Below, piece by piece: positions 11,481 to 22,433 of a DNA stretch of 64,000 nt (its first letter is position 1; each line of letters opens with the position of its first letter). The position numbers and the translations under genes are program-made. Below the pieces are notes generated by a model. That model was given only the letters and a program-made list of their open reading frames with translations. It ran no database searches and was not told the origin of the DNA. Source of the stretch: Dendrophyllia cribrosa (Eukaryota > Cnidaria > Anthozoa > Scleractinia > Dendrophylliidae); NCBI GenBank assembly GCA_024195265.1, contig JAJLRJ010000004.1:27850434-27914433 (forward strand). The letters run 5' to 3'.

Positions 11481-13082
11481 TCTGAATTTTGGTTCAGTTA
11501 ACGCCTGCATGCGTCAAAAATCTAGCTATAAACATTACTGATTTTAACAATGCCATTTCTTGCTTCACTTTAAATCAACTTTGAAAACTCTGTTTTAATA
11601 CAAGACTGTGAAGCCTTGCACTATATGCATACACAGGTAATGTAGTGGCACCTGATTGAGGCGGTAATGTTTATACAAATCTTTGTACTTAAGCCCGATT
11701 AGAAATAAATTCTTCCTGATGAGATAATGCACATATATAATCCCATTTCTCTATTATCTCTATTATTTGTTTCTAATTTATTTGTTAACGTTCATAAATT
11801 TTTTTCATTTTCATTTATTTGTTTACTCCAAACTTTTACAGATGTTAATAATTAAATTTCTCATAAGTTGTTAACGTTTGTGAACATTAAGGTTAAACAT
11901 GTTCTACTTGATCAAATCTCAAAACATGCCCACTTTGCTTTGAGTACCGTGCAAAGCTTTACTAAGATGAGCTAAGTTCTTCAATGTATACTCTACATAT
12001 GGAGTACTTTACTTCAGAGACAATAATATTTACAAATAATCCCTGGAGTGACCTAGTCTACTTAAAAAATATCCATTGCTAAATACTTCAATGGAAAATG
12101 TTACACTATTTAAAACAAATAAAAACTATATTCCGACTTTTACTGATTGGATTTAGTTGCTTTGTTGAACCGCAAACAGCGTGTCCTGCAGGCTCACACG
12201 AGGTGGATAATGCTTGAGAAGTTATATTATTCTGCCATCATTACACAAGCACACACCTGAAAATACACAGACAGGAAATATATTATGCATTATACTACTA
12301 ATTATCAATTTCAAAACTCTTATTTTAAAAATTCAGTAAATCTTCAATATTACTCTTTTTTTTGTAAATTTCACAAATCCCACCTTATTTTTCTCAAACA
12401 CTTCCAAAAATTACTGAATAAAAAAATCACAAAACAACACATCATATCAAACTGAGACATTTTTGGATTGTTTATAACTAGACGTTATTGAATAATTCTA
12501 GAAAACCGATGTAAGATGAAAAATTGTTATAAAAACAAACCAGGGGAAAAACGCAGATTTAATATTGGAGTCAAAAGCAATTAACAGAGGGACGTTAGTA
12601 CACCATTTTAGGGGTCAGTAGGTCAAACCTTGTCGTGTGCTTCTTGACTTCGATATTAAAAAGCGCGAAACATAAGGTTAATTTGACGACTACAAACTCT
12701 TCCGAAATAAGTAGAAATGTCAACTGTAGTATTCCAGACGCCTTAGAGTTCAAGTCCCGTTTAAGACTGAACTGTTTTTAGGCTCACGTCGCATTTATAT
12801 TTTCCTTATCAAAAATATATATTTCTTGGTGAAAGAAAAAGAAAAATAATGACGAGTCCGTTGTTTTTCCTTAACTAAAGTTAATATCAAATAATCACGA
12901 CGGCCGTTGGTCGTATTTAAGAAAAAGGCTGAGCATTTGTTCGCGTCAAACAAAGTGTTTGTAACAATGAGGTGGCGGTATTAACGGGTCAGCGGTAAGT
13001 CGAGTTTCCACAATCAGTAAACGAGAAAAGAAGAAGTTGAAAAAGTAAATATCTGAGTTGTGTCAAAAGGGTCTAAAAGAAA

Positions 13083-13430
13083 CCACAAGGCTAATGAGGT
13101 ATTAGGTCTCCACGATTTAAGAGTACTGCTATATAAAAAACCACAAGGCTAATAAGGTATTAGGTCTCCACGATTTAAGAGTACTGCTATATAAAAAACC
13201 ACAAGGCTAATGAGGTATTAGATCTCCACGATTTAAGGGTACTGCTATATAAAAAACCACAAGACTAATGAGGTATTAGGTCTGCACGATTTAAGAGTAC
13301 TGCTATATAAAAAACCACAAGGCTAATGAGGTATTAGGTCTTCACGATTTAAGAGTACTGCTATATAAAAAACTACAAGGCTAATGAGGTATTAGGTCTC
13401 CACGATTTAACAGAACTGCTATATAAAAAA
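13083..13430. repeat. 58-bp tandem repeat, six units
   Basis: Units begin at 13083, 13141, 13199, 13257, 13315 and 13373, exactly 58 bp apart. Each contains ATGAGGTATTAGGTCTCC and AAGAGTACTGCTATATAAAA. Copy B retains only part of one unit near 36700. The repeated TATATAAAA is TATA-like but tied to the array. Confidence 0.92.
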
Positions 13431-13948
13431 TAGGCTCCCTTTGGGGAGCACGTAATTAATTCATCGTTTCTTCTTCTGAAATTTTGGGGTCCATCCGGGA
13501 GTACCCCTTATTTTTCTGAGTTGAAGTCGTTCAAGGTGGGTAGCAATGATATTCGTAAAATGCACAAGTAAACTGTGAACACAGCTTTCTTTCATCGCTC
13601 CTAGCTACAGCTGGGAATTTCGTTGACTTCGTGTGCAGCTGAGAGCGATAAGAGGTGTCAGGACTCACAAACTATTTACCAACTTAAAGAAAGGAAACCT
13701 CTGCCTGCTTGCTGACCTTTTGTTTACTTTCTTGTTGTTCTGCTCTGCTCTTCAATCTCCACTGCATTTTTCGTCCTAAAAAGACACAAAGCAGACGGTT
13801 TTTTTTGTTTCACCTGATTTACCTGAGTCTAGGAATACAGAGTTCCACAGAGACTGTGTGGGAGTAAGACCTCTAACTAATAACAGAGATTCAATAATTA
13901 TTGTTTTTGTATTTTACTACCACAGGCTTAACTGCACGAGTTATTACT

Positions 13949-13954
13949 TTTATT
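13949..13954 (-). terminator. Candidate poly(A) signal, NACHT gene A
   Basis: AATAAA on the minus strand, about 380 bp beyond the stop codon. The same hexamer in the same local context occurs at 37304-37309 beyond gene B, so it is kept in both paralogues. Cleavage site and use are unverified. Confidence 0.35.
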
Positions 13955-14330
13955 TGAGAAGCTTCGCTGCTGGGCCTAAAAGCTTCCCCACCCCACCCCA
14001 CTCGACGCAATCATAGGTTTAGGCTGAAACGCAACCAATGGCACGCACACGCAAAGCACCTTGTTTTTCAAGGATTGTTACCACAGAAATAAGAGTAACA
14101 AAGACGCGAACAATTCATAAAAAGCCATTACTTTGTCATTGCCTTGCGTACTAACATCTTATCTATGTTTCGGAAACAAAATTTAACACCGATCTTATTT
14201 CTTGTTCAACTCCACAATGTTCTGGCGATAAAAACGGAAAGAAATTTAGACATTTAAAGGAAGTCTTCTCTTTACGAAAAGAAAGTTTGCGAAACAGCAG
14301 CCACTGAAAATGGTGAAATTTGCCAATAGC

Positions 14331-17300
14331 TCACCTTTTGATCTTCCTGCTGTCTTTGTCTCGAGGTAAACACACCTGAAGAATTTTGAAATTGGGTGTG
14401 GAGTCCATTAGGCCAATGGCGAGCAGACGCATACGAGGACAGGCTGCTAAACAGGTCACTCGACCTTCATTTTCGATTACATTAAGTAGGTCACCAGACT
14501 TGACATTAAACAGTTGAACAGACTGATCAAGCATATGACTAACAACAAATTCCTTGTCACTAACAAACGTACAATACCGACTTGGACCTTTACCTACAGC
14601 TGCATGTAACGTATGCAGTGTGTATCCGGAAATTGCATCCAGGACGTAAGTGTACCCAATGACCGTAATGACAAGGAACTGCTCCACAGGAGAAAACATC
14701 GCATCAAAGGCAAACACTGCATTTCGAAACGCGTCCACGACACCTACATTTTGAAGTGAATAATTTTTCCAGAGTACAGTTGTGTCATCCGACAACAGAA
14801 AGGAAAGACGACCATCGACGGTCAAGAGCTGACATTTACTGTTGCATGTAATAATGCGTCCATGTAAAACGGGCATTGTTGACACGATTTCACCGCTGGC
14901 TGTATCCAGGACGGTGACATTTACTATTTGTACGCACGCCACTCGTTCTTCTGAGATGGGGATCATCTTAGTGATTCCCGAGAAGTCAGCCCACCTTTGG
15001 ACACACTCAGACAGGTCAAAATTCCACAACTCAAAAGTGCTGTTGCTTTTTGTAATTGAAATTAGGATACCTCTCCTTACAGCACAAACAACAGTTGAAA
15101 TATAAGAAGTTGTAGGTTTGACTTCTTTCTCTGTTATAAGCTTCCCACTTGACACGTTCCAAGCAGTAACTGATAGGTAACTTACAACGTACATGGTCTG
15201 GCCATCCAAACTTAGTGCCACCTCATCAGCTGTGCCTTGACTGCTGTTGGTTACTTCATAAGTATTCAACATTACTATTTCCTTGCCCCTGCCACCTAAC
15301 AAACTTTGTTTATTGAGAACAAAAGTAAACATGTCACCACCTGAGGGAATGAGATCTCCTAATAAAAAACCACAATCATTAAAACATTGAAATGTCTTGT
15401 GATCATAAGAAACTTCATCAGAAGAAACATGTAAAGAAAATGTGTGGTGGTCCCCCATTTTAACATCCAAACGAAACAGGCGATCTTCACAGAGATCAAA
15501 AGGATCAATGAGACGAGGCACATACAAACAAAAAAGGCACCGATAATCAGGTGAAAATTTTAACATTCCACATACTTCTGGGGTAGCCGTTTGTGCTAGT
15601 ATTTTAAAACCATCCATCACATCAAGCAGACAAATGAAGCCATTAGAATGGGAAACAGCAAGGAGCCTTCCATCTCCAGACCATGCAAAAGATAAAACAT
15701 CTTCATTTCTGGTGACCCGAGCAATCTCTGAGCCATTTTCCAGACTCCACATGACAAGGCATTTTGCATTGTTAGGACAGTCAGTCAGTATCTTGGTCTT
15801 GTCTCCAGAAATTGAACATACCAGGAAAGTGCAGTTACTTCGGAGGAAAAGTGGTTTCAAGTCTCCGTTAATAGTATAGGCATGGCTAAGGATTCCTGGT
15901 AACACAACCTGTTTAGTAGGATGGAAGACAGCCGATCGGTAGAATGAAACCACTGATGAAGAAGGCAGCTTTCTATAGGGTAAAGGACCATATCCAACTG
16001 CGTATTTCTTCGTTACTTTAACTGGACGTGTCCACACTAGTCTGCCAGTATGAAGTGACCACAGCTGAAGCATTCCGTCTGAACATTCACACACCATGTA
16101 ATCCAACTGCGGTGACACGTCCAAACAGGCCACTAGAAATGAACATTTAAATCGCGCTGCAACACCTCCCTGCTGCGTCTCTTTGCGTACATATTCCATG
16201 TATGGTATTTTGGGATACTTGTTCTGCAGAAGGTCCGATGCATCAGCAGACAGCACTGTTTCTCCTTCGTTGAGCATGGCTTGCAAAACCACGTAAGGAT
16301 AATTTGTAAATCTGGGGAGGTGCTTTCTTAACAGAAACAACAAGGTCTTGAGGATACTTTGGCTACTTTCAGATAACACTGAACAAATCCCCTGCTTTTG
16401 AAGCCAAACGAGTTCTTCAGCCGCGGTCGCGCTATTTACACAGGTCTTTGCATACACTATTTCTAAGTCCATCATGTATTCCTTTGTCAGTTTCTCCAGC
16501 TCATCTGGCGTCCTCTCCAGGCCTGAGTGAAACATGTGATGAGCACCATGGAACAGCGCATACTTCTCAGTGTTGCTAAATTGTACATTATCCACACCTT
16601 TTCTTTTTAAATCACCAAGTTTGTCAGCACAGAGGTTTGCTAGTATGCGGTGGCCTTCGTTCTCGTCCATGCTAAATTCATGTTCTTCATAACACGACGT
16701 GTCTGTCAACCAGTCTTTAACTGATTTGTGAATGACATGCAGACAACTATCACGGATGGGAAGAAGTGCGGACACACTGCCTAAAGCTTTCCATACTTTA
16801 CGCCTTGCAAGTGGTGAATTAAGTGAAGTAGTAGGTACTAATAATTTAGAAACGAAATCAACTGGCAAGGGTTCCCTTGAAGCGGTAATGGCACACAGCA
16901 AATTCAGGAACTCGCTTTCTTTGATGTAAAGCTCCTTCATAAGTTCTCTTTCTAGTTGTTTGAAATAGGAAGAGTAGAATGAAGAAAGTTTTGGCAAGCT
17001 GCCATCAAAATCCTCTTGGTTTAAAACTGAGAGATTCTCATTGATGAACAAAATGAGAAAATGAGCATACAGCATGAGTCCTTCAGATTTCCAAACGAGT
17101 TTTTCTACCAAGACGTCCTCGACATGTTGCAGTTTCTTTTTGAAAAACGTTCTGACGTCTTCTAGATTCTTTTCATCATTAGACTGTAATTCAAATGGAT
17201 TCAAGTGCGTTAATTGTTCTGCAATGTTCGTCGCTGGACGCGTTGTGACAACAAAACGAACCCAAGTTGGAAGCATGCAAAACTGGTTTGCAATCACGTC

Positions 17301-18896
17301 AAGCAGTTCATTTCTTCCTTGGTATTCACTTTCATCCAGGCCGTCTATCACAATGAGCATGTTCCTCCCTGGATCACCTACAGCGCTTAGAGGTTCTTTG
17401 AATAGCAGTGCAAACAGTTCCTCCACATTCATGTTGTTGAGGTCTTCGCCCAGATTTCTTGACAGCTGTTCCACAAGAGCTTGCTTGTACTCTGGTAACG
17501 CATGGGACAAGTGACAGGCCAAGGACTGAAGCGTCAACTGTGGTTTACGATAACGTACATTGTCATGCTGACAAAAGTGGCTCCCTGACAATCTGCCAGT
17601 CTCTTGCATTCTCTTGCAAATCACAGCAGCTATGACTGATTTTCCCATCCCTGCATTTCCACTGATCACCATTACACGGTTTTGAGAGCTTTCGTCATCC
17701 AGCCAGTTCTGAACTCTGTCAAAGACCCACTCTCGGGTATCTGCTTGAAATCGTTCTACATGATACTCAATGTCTCCTTTGAATTCTGACTTGGCAAGTT
17801 TCTGAAGGACTTCATCTGCCCTTTCCTTGTCTTTTCCTTGTTTTAAGCTGTCGACTACTTCTTTTACTTCTTGAAGACCAGATGCAACTTCTTCCACTGT
17901 CTGTTCAGTTTTAGTCTGGGTTTGACGAACTTCTTCCATGGTCTGATGCACTTGTTCGACAGTCTGTTGAGTTTTGGTCTGGGTCTGACGAACTTCTTCC
18001 AATGCCTGTTTGGTTTCAGTCTGGGTCTGACGTACGTCTTCAACTGTTAAGTGAGTTTTGGTATGGGCCTGACGCACTTCTTCCACTGTCTGTTCAGTTT
18101 TGGTTTGATTCTGACGAACTTCTTCCATGGCCTGTTTGGTTTCAGTCTGGGTCTGACGTACCTCTTCAACTGTTAGGTGAGTTTTTGTCTGGGTCTGATA
18201 CACCTCTTCTACTGCCTGTTTGATTTTGGTCTGGGTCTGACATACCTCTTCAACTGTTAACTGCGTTTTGGTCTGATATTGATGAATGTTCTTCAGCTGT
18301 GACTTGATATCCTCTTCACTGTCAGACCACTCAAGTAACGCATCAAGGTAGTCTTGCTCTCCACCTTTCTCTGCCTTCAACCTATCTACTTCTGCCTGAT
18401 CCAGGCCAAGACCCACAAGAACAGCACTAATTTCCATCCACAGAGCAGAGAACGTTGGTGTATCAACACCAGTGGTTGTCACATGACCATACAACACATT
18501 GCGATAGAATTTAACTCGGGCAAGGTTAGCCTCATGAGAGGTGTCACTTGGGGATGGTTTGGTGTGCCATCCTGTCGGGGGAGGGGACAGACCACAAATG
18601 TTGGTCAGAAGAAGGAATAGAAGAGTTATGTCGAAGGTGTTGGAGTCTGGTACGGCTCCACCAGGTGGCGGGAACAGTTTGTCCCACTGAGGTTTGTGTA
18701 AAACCTTTTTCTTTAAGAGATTGTAAAGTATGTTTTTGTTTGCATTGAGACTAGCAACCAAGTTTGCAGGATTGTGATGACCATCGAAAAAATTCCTTAG
18801 AATTGTTGTACCACCATCGATGAGTAGCCTACTCAGCTTGGCTCCATTTGTCTTCTCTACAGAACTGGCCAGGGGTGATGGTGCTGCAGTAGCCAT
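14331..18896 (-). CDS. NLR/STAND-like protein HEPN-coil-NACHT-WD40, gene A
   Basis: One uninterrupted reading frame of 1521 residues from ATG at 18896. The frame is open 30 codons further, but TTCCTTGTGCAG at 18918-18929 reads as a splice acceptor, so MATAAPSPL is the likelier start with a 5' untranslated exon upstream. Residues counted from that Met: DZIP3/HEPN-like domain ~20-195 with FYRNVLYGH (R132, H138); nine and a half 14-residue coiled-coil repeats ~206-338; NACHT from ~380 with Walker A GNAGMGKS (413-420), Walker B LIVIDGLDE (514-522) and VVTTRP; HKSVKDWLTD ~723; WD40-type repeats from ~915 to the end, for example DGMLQLWSLHTGRLVW. Known NACHT STAND proteins switch on ATP binding and oligomerise; HEPN domains with R-x4-6-H can be RNases. 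An intracellular sensor is inferred; ligand and activity are unknown. The stop overlaps a donor-like GTGAGC, so the C-terminus may be longer. Confidence 0.9.
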   Translation of the reverse strand: MATAAPSPLASSVEKTNGAKLSRLLIDGGTTILRNFFDGHHNPANLVASLNANKNILYNLLKKKVLHKPQWDKLFPPPGGAVPDSNTFDITLLFLLLTNICGLSPPPTGWHTKPSPSDTSHEANLARVKFYRNVLYGHVTTTGVDTPTFSALWMEISAVLVGLGLDQAEVDRLKAEKGGEQDYLDALLEWSDSEEDIKSQLKNIHQYQTKTQLTVEEVCQTQTKIKQAVEEVYQTQTKTHLTVEEVRQTQTETKQAMEEVRQNQTKTEQTVEEVRQAHTKTHLTVEDVRQTQTETKQALEEVRQTQTKTQQTVEQVHQTMEEVRQTQTKTEQTVEEVASGLQEVKEVVDSLKQGKDKERADEVLQKLAKSEFKGDIEYHVERFQADTREWVFDRVQNWLDDESSQNRVMVISGNAGMGKSVIAAVICKRMQETGRLSGSHFCQHDNVRYRKPQLTLQSLACHLSHALPEYKQALVEQLSRNLGEDLNNMNVEELFALLFKEPLSAVGDPGRNMLIVIDGLDESEYQGRNELLDVIANQFCMLPTWVRFVVTTRPATNIAEQLTHLNPFELQSNDEKNLEDVRTFFKKKLQHVEDVLVEKLVWKSEGLMLYAHFLILFINENLSVLNQEDFDGSLPKLSSFYSSYFKQLERELMKELYIKESEFLNLLCAITASREPLPVDFVSKLLVPTTSLNSPLARRKVWKALGSVSALLPIRDSCLHVIHKSVKDWLTDTSCYEEHEFSMDENEGHRILANLCADKLGDLKRKGVDNVQFSNTEKYALFHGAHHMFHSGLERTPDELEKLTKEYMMDLEIVYAKTCVNSATAAEELVWLQKQGICSVLSESSQSILKTLLFLLRKHLPRFTNYPYVVLQAMLNEGETVLSADASDLLQNKYPKIPYMEYVRKETQQGGVAARFKCSFLVACLDVSPQLDYMVCECSDGMLQLWSLHTGRLVWTRPVKVTKKYAVGYGPLPYRKLPSSSVVSFYRSAVFHPTKQVVLPGILSHAYTINGDLKPLFLRSNCTFLVCSISGDKTKILTDCPNNAKCLVMWSLENGSEIARVTRNEDVLSFAWSGDGRLLAVSHSNGFICLLDVMDGFKILAQTATPEVCGMLKFSPDYRCLFCLYVPRLIDPFDLCEDRLFRLDVKMGDHHTFSLHVSSDEVSYDHKTFQCFNDCGFLLGDLIPSGGDMFTFVLNKQSLLGGRGKEIVMLNTYEVTNSSQGTADEVALSLDGQTMYVVSYLSVTAWNVSSGKLITEKEVKPTTSYISTVVCAVRRGILISITKSNSTFELWNFDLSECVQRWADFSGITKMIPISEERVACVQIVNVTVLDTASGEIVSTMPVLHGRIITCNSKCQLLTVDGRLSFLLSDDTTVLWKNYSLQNVGVVDAFRNAVFAFDAMFSPVEQFLVITVIGYTYVLDAISGYTLHTLHAAVGKGPSRYCTFVSDKEFVVSHMLDQSVQLFNVKSGDLLNVIENEGRVTCLAACPRMRLLAIGLMDSTPNFKILQVCLPRDKDSRKIKR
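17883..18281 (-). repeat. 42-bp coding minisatellite (coiled-coil stalk), gene A
   Basis: Nine 14-residue units plus one half unit of consensus QTQTKTxxTVEEVR; x marks the most variable positions. Fourteen residues equal two heptads, so a coiled coil is expected between the HEPN-like and NACHT domains. Gene B has six units in the matching place. Confidence 0.9.
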
Positions 18897-19496
18897 TGAA
18901 CGGTCCACCAAATGTTCCTGCACAAGGAATAAATATAATGTAATGTCATTATTGTAATGCAGAAAGACATCTGTTTTACAAACCATTTTACATGTTCATC
19001 AAGTAATTCAATGCAGAGATCATCCTAATGATCAGGAAAGGTTGTCGTTTACTTACTGTTGAGTACAGTAGTCAACAAAAACCATCAACATACTTATGGA
19101 GTGTGTAGAGTTATACATATATCAATGCATTTACGTCCAGTTAATGTAACTTGTAATATAATACATGCAGTTACTTTTGTTGAACGGGACCAACCTTGGG
19201 ACCAGGAAAGGTTAATTGCTGCTAACAGGAGATGGTCACTTATGAGAGTACAGTTCTTAAGTTTATGATCTTTTTCTTTAGTTTCATTATCAGTATTGAC
19301 AAAACAAATACATGTAGCCAGTGCCAAATAGCACGGGAAAATAAATTGGAGCAGTTCACAAATGGTTTTGGTATCACGTCTCATTGATTGACAAAGTTGC
19401 GCAAGATTTTTCAGTGTACAGTTAGCAATGCAAAACCAAAGCAATCGTGAATTACTTATGACACTCGATAAAAAACCGCTCAACCATTAAATGTAA

Positions 19497-19760
19497 TCAT
19501 TAACTTACCACTGATCCTCCTCTAAAAAGTCATCATTTCAGTCCTTAACTCAGTTTGCTCGTAAAAATTTAAAGAATTGTGTGAATAAAAATCAATCTCT
19601 CAGTTGATCTCTTGGTTTAGAAAATAACATTTAAGATCCATTAACTTTAGATCTTTCAACTTACCACCAATCCTACTCCACAAAGCCAACATTACATTTT
19701 TCAGTCCTTAACAAGTTTCCCTCTGATTGTGGTCTGCTAAAATCAAAGAATTTTATCAAT
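19497..19760 (-). repeat. Exon-like tandem units upstream of gene A (two)
   Basis: Two diverged units of roughly 160 bp each carry, on the minus strand, GGACTGAAA, then AGGATTGGTG or AGGATCAGTG, then GTAAGTT. Copy B has three such units (43751-44235). They may be alternative 5' untranslated exons; transcript data are lacking. Confidence 0.6.
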
Positions 19761-20149
19761 TTTATAAGAATTAGTGTTTCTGCTGTTTCATGAAATCATG
19801 CATGGACTTGATTCCCATCGGTTTAGCAGGTTGTTTACTTATAAAAGAATTAAGTCATTAATGTCAGAATTAATTTTGGTAAATGAATGTACAATGTAGA
19901 CCTTGAAATTAAATCATCCCTCCCCTGCTTACAACACCACCTGGTTATAAGACCACAAGTTTGGTAACAGAACATTGTACCAGTTGTACCCCACCTTGTA
20001 TATCAAGCACACCACAACACCTCAATAACAATAAATTGACAAGGTTATCAAATTATCGAACCTTGAAGCTTGAATAAACCTCCTACATGTATGTTTAGCC
20101 CCAAGGTGGTGTGGTGCAGGGTAACCATGATAAACAAGTTTATTTTTAA

Positions 20150-20770
20150 CCTGGAATACACACAAGCATAATGAACGGGTTATCGGTAATGGTAATGGTG
20201 GTAATTCACTCACTCACTCACTCACTCCTTCCATCAGCTGTAAACTTGTGACATAATGCTTTGTTATGAATGCAGTTTGTAACAAGAACAGCGTGAATCC
20301 AGCGATAACAATAATTATTTGTTGTAAACGAATATAAACAGCAATACATTGTAAGCTTAAAGATGTTTCGCATTTGGAGTCTTTAATGCAACATTAAAAA
20401 GATTTTTCAACCGAGACACATGTTTTGACGCGCATCTACCACGAAGTAATCAAATTTATCCATTCATGATGGTCAAGCGGTTTAGCGCGCGGAATGACAA
20501 CAAAAAGCCCGAGGTTCAAGGCTCGCTTGGGACCTCCCTTTTTCCCCTCTTTTCCCCTCTTTCTTTCTTTTTTTCTTCGGACTGGTCATTATACAAGTGA
20601 TGTACTGTATTTTTCTTTTTGTGTTTGTCAAAAATCCCTCTGTTTAATTTTAAAAAAATATTGAACCATGTCAGTGTCATTAACATAAGCTTACTGCAAT
20701 ATTGTGTTCACGTCAGCATTTCTTATTCACAAGTTCGCTTTTAGGAGTCTTTGATAATAATTCAGTATTA
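20150..20770 (+). mobile_element. Dispersed repeat with tRNA-like segment
   Basis: The element contains (TCAC)n, then CCTTCCATCAGCTGTAAAC, then a tRNA-like stretch with TGGTCAAGCGG (A-box-like) and GGTTCAAGGCTCG (B-box-like). After it come a pyrimidine-rich run and a tail ending CTTTTAGGAGTCTTTGAT. An inverted relative occupies 35400-36435, so it is mobile. Copy B lacks it here and has a fold-back element instead. Confidence 0.65.
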
Positions 20771-22020
20771 CATACCTGAGGTATGAGAGATGTTGATTCT
20801 CCAAACTTCAGCAAGTAGCCTGACTCAACTGGTGAATTTTAAAACTGTCAAAATCTGATGACTGAATGTAAAAATTTAGATCTTAGAATTTAATGAAGTT
20901 CCTCCTTTTACATGTATATTACTCCTGGTACTGACACATGGTACAAGATGCCGTAACTACCGTAAAAGCTCGATTACCCCCTCCCACTCCCCCTGTGTAA
21001 TAAGGCCCCCGTTTGGAAGTCAGTTTTGCAATAAGCCCCCCTCCTACCCTTGGGACATGAGGTTTTGTACTTAGTCCCTCCTATTTCCTATTACAAAATC
21101 CACTTCATGCGGCCCAGTTAGTTTGTCTTTAAACAAATATATATACACTCAAATATCCAACACTGCCGTAGAACAATGTGGTGCACGTTCTGTGAATCTC
21201 AAGCCCACTGGCCTCGAAAAGGCAAACATAACAGTTTGCCTTGCCACAACTGCTGATGGAGGGAAAAAGAAACCATTTTTGTGTTCAAAGGTGCTAAAAG
21301 GGAAGTCAAACTGCTGAATGAAGAAAACAGTGTTTTAAGTTTCGAAATAAGCCCCCCTCTCTACACAAATCATGCAACAGCAAGTTAGAGCTTTATTTTA
21401 TTTTCCATTCACATGTAATTATAAAGATTTTATGCGAGCTTTATTATCATGCTTATTTCGTAAAACAGCATAAATTATAGAAGCAGGCAAGAAGCGTGTT
21501 TTGAAATTAACAACTAATGTGAACAACGGAATTGCTTTTTTTTTTTACCAGAAACATGTTTTCTCTACAGTAAACATGTTTTCTCTAAACATGCAGCATA
21601 TGTTGACTACATGTAAATAACTTTAGAAATCAGTCTTTTTTAAAACAGTAATATATAAACCTACCTAAAGTGCTTGATTCTCACAGTTCAACATGTACAG
21701 GTTGGTTGACTCATGGGGCAATTGAGTTTGTCATTTATATGCTCCAGAATCTGATGATTGAATATAAAATATGGGTTTAAAATATTAAATATCTAATTTA
21801 AAAAAATGATCATAATTACCGGTATTTGATGGTACTGCCATTGATTGGTTTTAATTTTTCTTTCATTCTATTTTCAGTCACAAATTAATTAAAGAAGAAT
21901 AAAGTTTTATTGCATCCATTGCAAAGCTACAAGCATCTTGTTTCTTCTCCTTTCCTCTTGTCTCGGATGAAAATTGTGTTGAGATGAAATCGTATATCCT
22001 AATAAGTTAAGTTGCTCATA

Positions 22021-22165
22021 CTGTAGATAGCATTGATGCCTGTGTGAGGTGCGCCACATGCAGATAGCATTGATGCCTGTGTGAGGTGAGCCATGTGTAG
22101 ATACAATGTAGCACTGATGCCAGTGTGAGGTGCACCACATGTAGATAGCATTGATGCCCGTGTAA
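22021..22165. repeat. ~41-bp tandem repeat, about 3.5 units
   Basis: Units of TAGCATTGATGCCTGTGTG followed by AGGTGCGCCACATG, with variation. The minus-strand frames running through it are repeat artefacts. Confidence 0.8.
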
Positions 22166-22205
22166 AAGAGAAGTGGTGACCAGAACAGGAAGTAATATCA
22201 TAATA

Positions 22206-22433
22206 AGACTGCTAGCTGTCACTCTCCGGATAGTCGTGCAGGCGAGCAAATACGCAATCGGCAATCGACCGAGTAAGCAAAAGTAATGTGAGCCAAGGGG
22301 GCACTGGGGAAGAGGTGTCTTCCCCAGCTTCTTCTTGGCTCATTTGCTCGCTCCAGTTTCGCCATGCTTGTTTTCGTGATTGTAGCTCGCCCACTTGACT
22401 ACACATAACTGAAAAGGGTCAGCTAGCAGTCTA
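22206..22433. mobile_element. MITE with AGACTGCTAGC ends
   Basis: The ends are inverted (AGACTGCTAGCTG at left, CAGCTAGCAGTCT at right) and subterminal GGCGAGCAAATACGC also recurs. It belongs to the same family as 32119-32283. It lies just right of segmental copy A. Confidence 0.75.

Larger units (their letters stand above)
9731..21332. repeat. Segmental duplication, copy A
   Basis: It is collinear with 32307-45642, from GAAGGATTGCGTGAC to GAATGAAGAAAACAGTG. It includes NACHT gene A, about 4.6 kb of 3' flank and about 2.4 kb of 5' flank. Apart from the gene, 9731-14330 holds no coding sequence that I can support. Copy A carries expanded 120-bp and 58-bp tandem repeats that copy B lacks, and lacks several insertions present in B. 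Confidence 0.92.
18897..22020. other. 5' flank of NACHT gene A
   Basis: No protein gene is supported. It contains the putative acceptor of the coding exon, tandem exon-like units at 19497-19760, a dispersed tRNA-like repeat at 20150-20770, and scattered donor-like sites, for example GTATGTAA near 20775 after CATACCTCAG. Untranslated first exons of gene A probably lie here. Confidence 0.5.

Noticed and set aside
13083..13430. CRISPR-like array
   Set aside because: Units are directly contiguous 58-bp tandem repeats without variable spacers; the same holds for 48641-49350.
14842..18748. Plus-strand open frames across NACHT gene A (and the same in gene B, 38463-42046)
   Set aside because: They are antisense shadows of the long coding frame, with repeat-like peptides such as WFQSGSD from the coiled-coil minisatellite.
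18897..18986. N-terminal extension MVCKTDVFLH of the NACHT frame
   Set aside because: A good acceptor lies inside it, so it is probably intron read-through. Its retention in gene B can be explained by recent duplication. Not excluded without transcripts.
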